From the NCBI RefSeq assembly GCF_000159955.1, contig NZ_GG695982.1, forward strand, positions 16,636 through 25,301: DNA of 8,666 nucleotides. The letters run 5' to 3'. This DNA is from Paenibacillus sp. oral taxon 786 str. D14. GTDB lineage: Bacteria; Bacillota; Bacilli; Paenibacillales; Paenibacillaceae. Under the pieces are notes generated by a model. It had not been told where the DNA came from. It saw only the letters and a program-made list of their open reading frames with translations, and searched no databases. Below are positions 6,840-8,666 of this stretch, piece by piece (the first letter of the stretch is position 1; each line of letters opens with the position of its first letter). Position numbers and translations under genes: made by a program.

Positions 6840-6853
6840 TGTAAATGCTTACA
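6840..6853. promoter_or_regulatory. cre-like palindrome (candidate CcpA site)
   Basis: TGTAAATGCTTACA is a 14-bp palindrome with perfect TGTAA/TTACA arms. It matches the catabolite-responsive element pattern TGWAANCGNTNWCA at all fixed positions but one (T in place of the central C). It lies in the 72-bp gap between the dehydrogenase and the first permease, and ends just before the ribosome binding site. It could act as a roadblock limiting transporter expression when glucose is present. A weak TTGTTC (6817-6822) with TGTAAA (6840-6845) at 17-base spacing could be an overlapping internal promoter. Confidence 0.4.
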
Positions 6854-6869
6854 AAAGGAGAGGTGTTTT

Positions 6870-7766
6870 GTGGCAAAAAAGCTTTTGAGAAACTACCAGT
6901 TGTATTTGTTTGTGCTTCCGGTTGTCGTGTATTATCTCATCTTTCATTATTACCCGATGTACGGGGTCCAGATCGCATTCAAAAATTTTATGGCGACGGA
7001 AGGAATTTGGGGAAGCCCCTGGATTGGATTCGATCATTTTGAACGATTTTTCAATTCGTTCCAGTTTGAAAGACTGATTTTAAATACGATTTATCTCAAT
7101 TTGCTTCAATTGATCGTTGGTTTTCCCGTGCCAATTATTTTGGCATTGATGCTCAACCAACTGATGAATAAAAAATTCAAGCGTTTTTCGCAAACCGTTG
7201 TTTACGCTCCGCACTTTATTTCTACCGTTGTCATGGCCGGGATCATCTTTCTGTTTTTGTCGGAGAGCACAGGCATGGTCAATAAAATCATCGTTCTATT
7301 GGGAGGAGAGCCCATTAACTTTATGGGTGAACCAGGGTGGTTCAGACCGGTCTATGTACTTTCGGATATTTGGCAAAATGCAGGGTTTGGAACGGTCATT
7401 TACTTGGCTGCGTTAGCCGGGGTTAATCCCGAGCTTCATGAATCAGCGGTTGTGGATGGAGCCAATAAATTTCAACGCATTATTCATATCGATATTCCAA
7501 GCATTATGCCGACGATGGTCATTTTGTTGATTTTGAGTATCGGAAACCTGATGAGCATCGGATTTGAAAAAGTGCTGTTGCTGCAAACTTCATTAAATCA
7601 ATCGACATCAGAAGTGATTGCGACTTATGTTTACAAGAACGGGGTGCTGCAAGGTCAGTACAGTTTCACCACAGCTGTCGGTTTATTTAACTCGATCATT
7701 AATTTTGTGTTATTGCTAATTGTTAACCAAGCAGCAAAAAAATTGACAAACGTTTCGTTGTGGTAA
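6870..7766 (+). CDS. ABC sugar transporter permease, LplB type (CUT1 family)
   Basis: This 298-residue membrane protein is one of two permease subunits of a carbohydrate importer. Six hydrophobic segments are visible at roughly 11-30, 70-96, 110-130, 160-183, 213-232 and 264-285. The cytoplasmic EAA loop that docks the ATPase is at 191-212 (ESAVVDGANKFQ, then IDIPSI). The start MAKKLLRNYQLYLFVLPVVVYY and the HYYPMYG segment are typical of the LplB group of Bacillales, whose known members import oligosaccharides such as pectin fragments. It starts with GTG, supported by AAAGGAGAGG (6854-6863) upstream. Its companion follows after 14 bases. Because the glycosidase of the locus appears cytoplasmic, neoagaro-oligosaccharides are the likely cargo, by inference. 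No ATPase is in the window; in these systems a shared MsmX-like ATPase encoded elsewhere often serves. Confidence 0.9.
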   Translation: MAKKLLRNYQLYLFVLPVVVYYLIFHYYPMYGVQIAFKNFMATEGIWGSPWIGFDHFERFFNSFQFERLILNTIYLNLLQLIVGFPVPIILALMLNQLMNKKFKRFSQTVVYAPHFISTVVMAGIIFLFLSESTGMVNKIIVLLGGEPINFMGEPGWFRPVYVLSDIWQNAGFGTVIYLAALAGVNPELHESAVVDGANKFQRIIHIDIPSIMPTMVILLILSIGNLMSIGFEKVLLLQTSLNQSTSEVIATYVYKNGVLQGQYSFTTAVGLFNSIINFVLLLIVNQAAKKLTNVSLW

Positions 7767-7780
7767 AAGGGGGTTCAGGC

Positions 7781-8659
7781 GTGTTTAAGCGAATTGCGGC
7801 AGATAAATGGTTTGATTTCATAAACATGACGATCATTACGATTTGGCTGATCATCATCATTTATCCGCTTTATTTTGTTGTCATCGCTTCATTTACCGAT
7901 CCGACGGCGCTTCAACAATCGTGGTTTTGGCCGAAAGAAATCAATTTTGAAGGTTATAAACTGATCATACAAAGTGACACGTTGTGGACAGGTTATAAAA
8001 ATTCCTTTATTTACCTTATCTTAGGCACCACCATCAACGTCCTGCTGACTTTGCCAGCGGCTTATGCGCTGTCCCGAAAAGACCTGAACGGCAGAAATGC
8101 CCTGATGTTGTTCGTTACGTTCACGATGTTTTTTTCAGGCGGTCTTATTCCGACTTATTTGACTGTCAAAGCGTTGAATATGGTGGACACGATATGGGCG
8201 ATGATAATTCCCAATGCAGTTGGGGCGTGGAATTTGATAATTGCCAGAACGTTTTTTCAGCAGACCATTCCTGACGAACTATTAGATTCAGCAAAAATTG
8301 ACGGCTGTTCCGATATCCGGTTTTTCTTGCATATCGCGATTCCAATTTCCAAGGCGCTGGTCGCCGTCATGATCCTGTTTTACGGGGTGGGACACTGGAA
8401 CGCGTTCTTGAATGCGCTCATCTATCTGCGTAGCGATGAATTGTACCCGTTGCAATTGGTGTTGCGAAACATACTGATTCGAAATCAGATCTCGACGGAT
8501 ATGATTATGGACTTGTCATCATTAGGCGACCAAGTTAGAGCTGGTGAACTGATCAAGTATGGGGTCATTATTATGGGGGCATTACCGATGTTAGTGTTGT
8601 ATCCGTTTTTACAAAAATATTTCGTGCAAGGGCTATTGATCGGCAGCATCAAGGGGTAA
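7781..8659 (+). CDS. ABC sugar transporter permease, LplC/YtcP type (CUT1 family)
   Basis: This is the second permease of the importer, with 292 residues. Hydrophobic segments lie near 15-36, 76-96, 107-128, 137-158, 190-210 and 262-280. The EAA loop is at 166-188 (ELLDSAKIDGCSD, then IAIPIS). The C-terminus LLIGSIKG is a hallmark of the LplC/YtcP subfamily. The GTG at 7781 is chosen because AAAAGGGGG (7765-7773) precedes it at 7 bases. A GTG at 7760 would overlap the previous gene and lacks a ribosome binding site. It complements the LplB-type subunit encoded just upstream. In this family the extracellular lipoprotein that binds the sugar is usually encoded next, and only 7 bases remain after the stop, so that gene is expected just outside the window. 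Confidence 0.9.
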   Translation: MFKRIAADKWFDFINMTIITIWLIIIIYPLYFVVIASFTDPTALQQSWFWPKEINFEGYKLIIQSDTLWTGYKNSFIYLILGTTINVLLTLPAAYALSRKDLNGRNALMLFVTFTMFFSGGLIPTYLTVKALNMVDTIWAMIIPNAVGAWNLIIARTFFQQTIPDELLDSAKIDGCSDIRFFLHIAIPISKALVAVMILFYGVGHWNAFLNALIYLRSDELYPLQLVLRNILIRNQISTDMIMDLSSLGDQVRAGELIKYGVIIMGALPMLVLYPFLQKYFVQGLLIGSIKG

Positions 8660-8666
8660 TTTTCCT

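Noticed and set aside
1..8666. Scan for tRNA, rRNA, CRISPR repeats, insertion sequences, riboswitch-like leaders and att sites
   Set aside because: No cloverleaf, repeated spacer pattern, transposase frame, terminal repeats or known riboswitch core was visible. The genes are intact and similar in composition throughout.

Overview
The window reads as one compact catabolic locus from a Gram-positive bacterium, most likely a member of the Bacillales. The reasons are near-consensus sigma-A promoters, strong purine-rich ribosome binding sites, a CcpA-like palindrome, a pair of LplB/YtcP-type sugar permeases with no ATPase beside them, and moderate GC coding sequence with AT-rich gaps. The species cannot be named from the sequence.

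Layout. A promoter at 12-40 drives a two-gene unit: a GH117 glycosidase (142-1236) and an AldA-like aldehyde dehydrogenase (1258-2700). It ends at a strong hairpin (2747-2783) shared with a convergent IclR-type regulator gene (2814-3611, minus strand). A 200-bp divergent control region (about 3612-3822) carries the regulator's promoter, a plus-strand promoter, inverted TTCC/GGAA half-sites and a tandemly duplicated ribosome-binding segment. It is followed by a second plus-strand unit: a mandelate-racemase-like cycloisomerase (3823-4923), a zinc-dependent medium-chain dehydrogenase (4952-5977), a KduD-like short-chain dehydrogenase (6027-6797), a cre-like palindrome (6840-6853) and two ABC sugar permeases (6870-7766 and 7781-8659). 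The window stops 7 bases later, where a substrate-binding protein gene would be expected.

How the genes fit together. The set matches the known route for 3,6-anhydro-L-galactose (L-AHG), the unusual sugar of agar. Imported neoagaro-oligosaccharide would lose its non-reducing L-AHG to GH117. The aldehyde dehydrogenase would oxidise L-AHG to 3,6-anhydro-L-galactonate. The cycloisomerase would open this to 2-keto-3-deoxy-L-galactonate. The two dehydrogenases would invert C5 through a 2,5-diketo intermediate to give 2-keto-3-deoxy-D-gluconate (KDG), which enters central metabolism through KDG kinase and KDPG aldolase. Those last two enzymes, the transporter ATPase and any secreted agarase are not in the window. 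The individual catalytic residues of GH117 and the cycloisomerase are all present at family spacing. The assignment of the pathway as a whole is inference from this combination.
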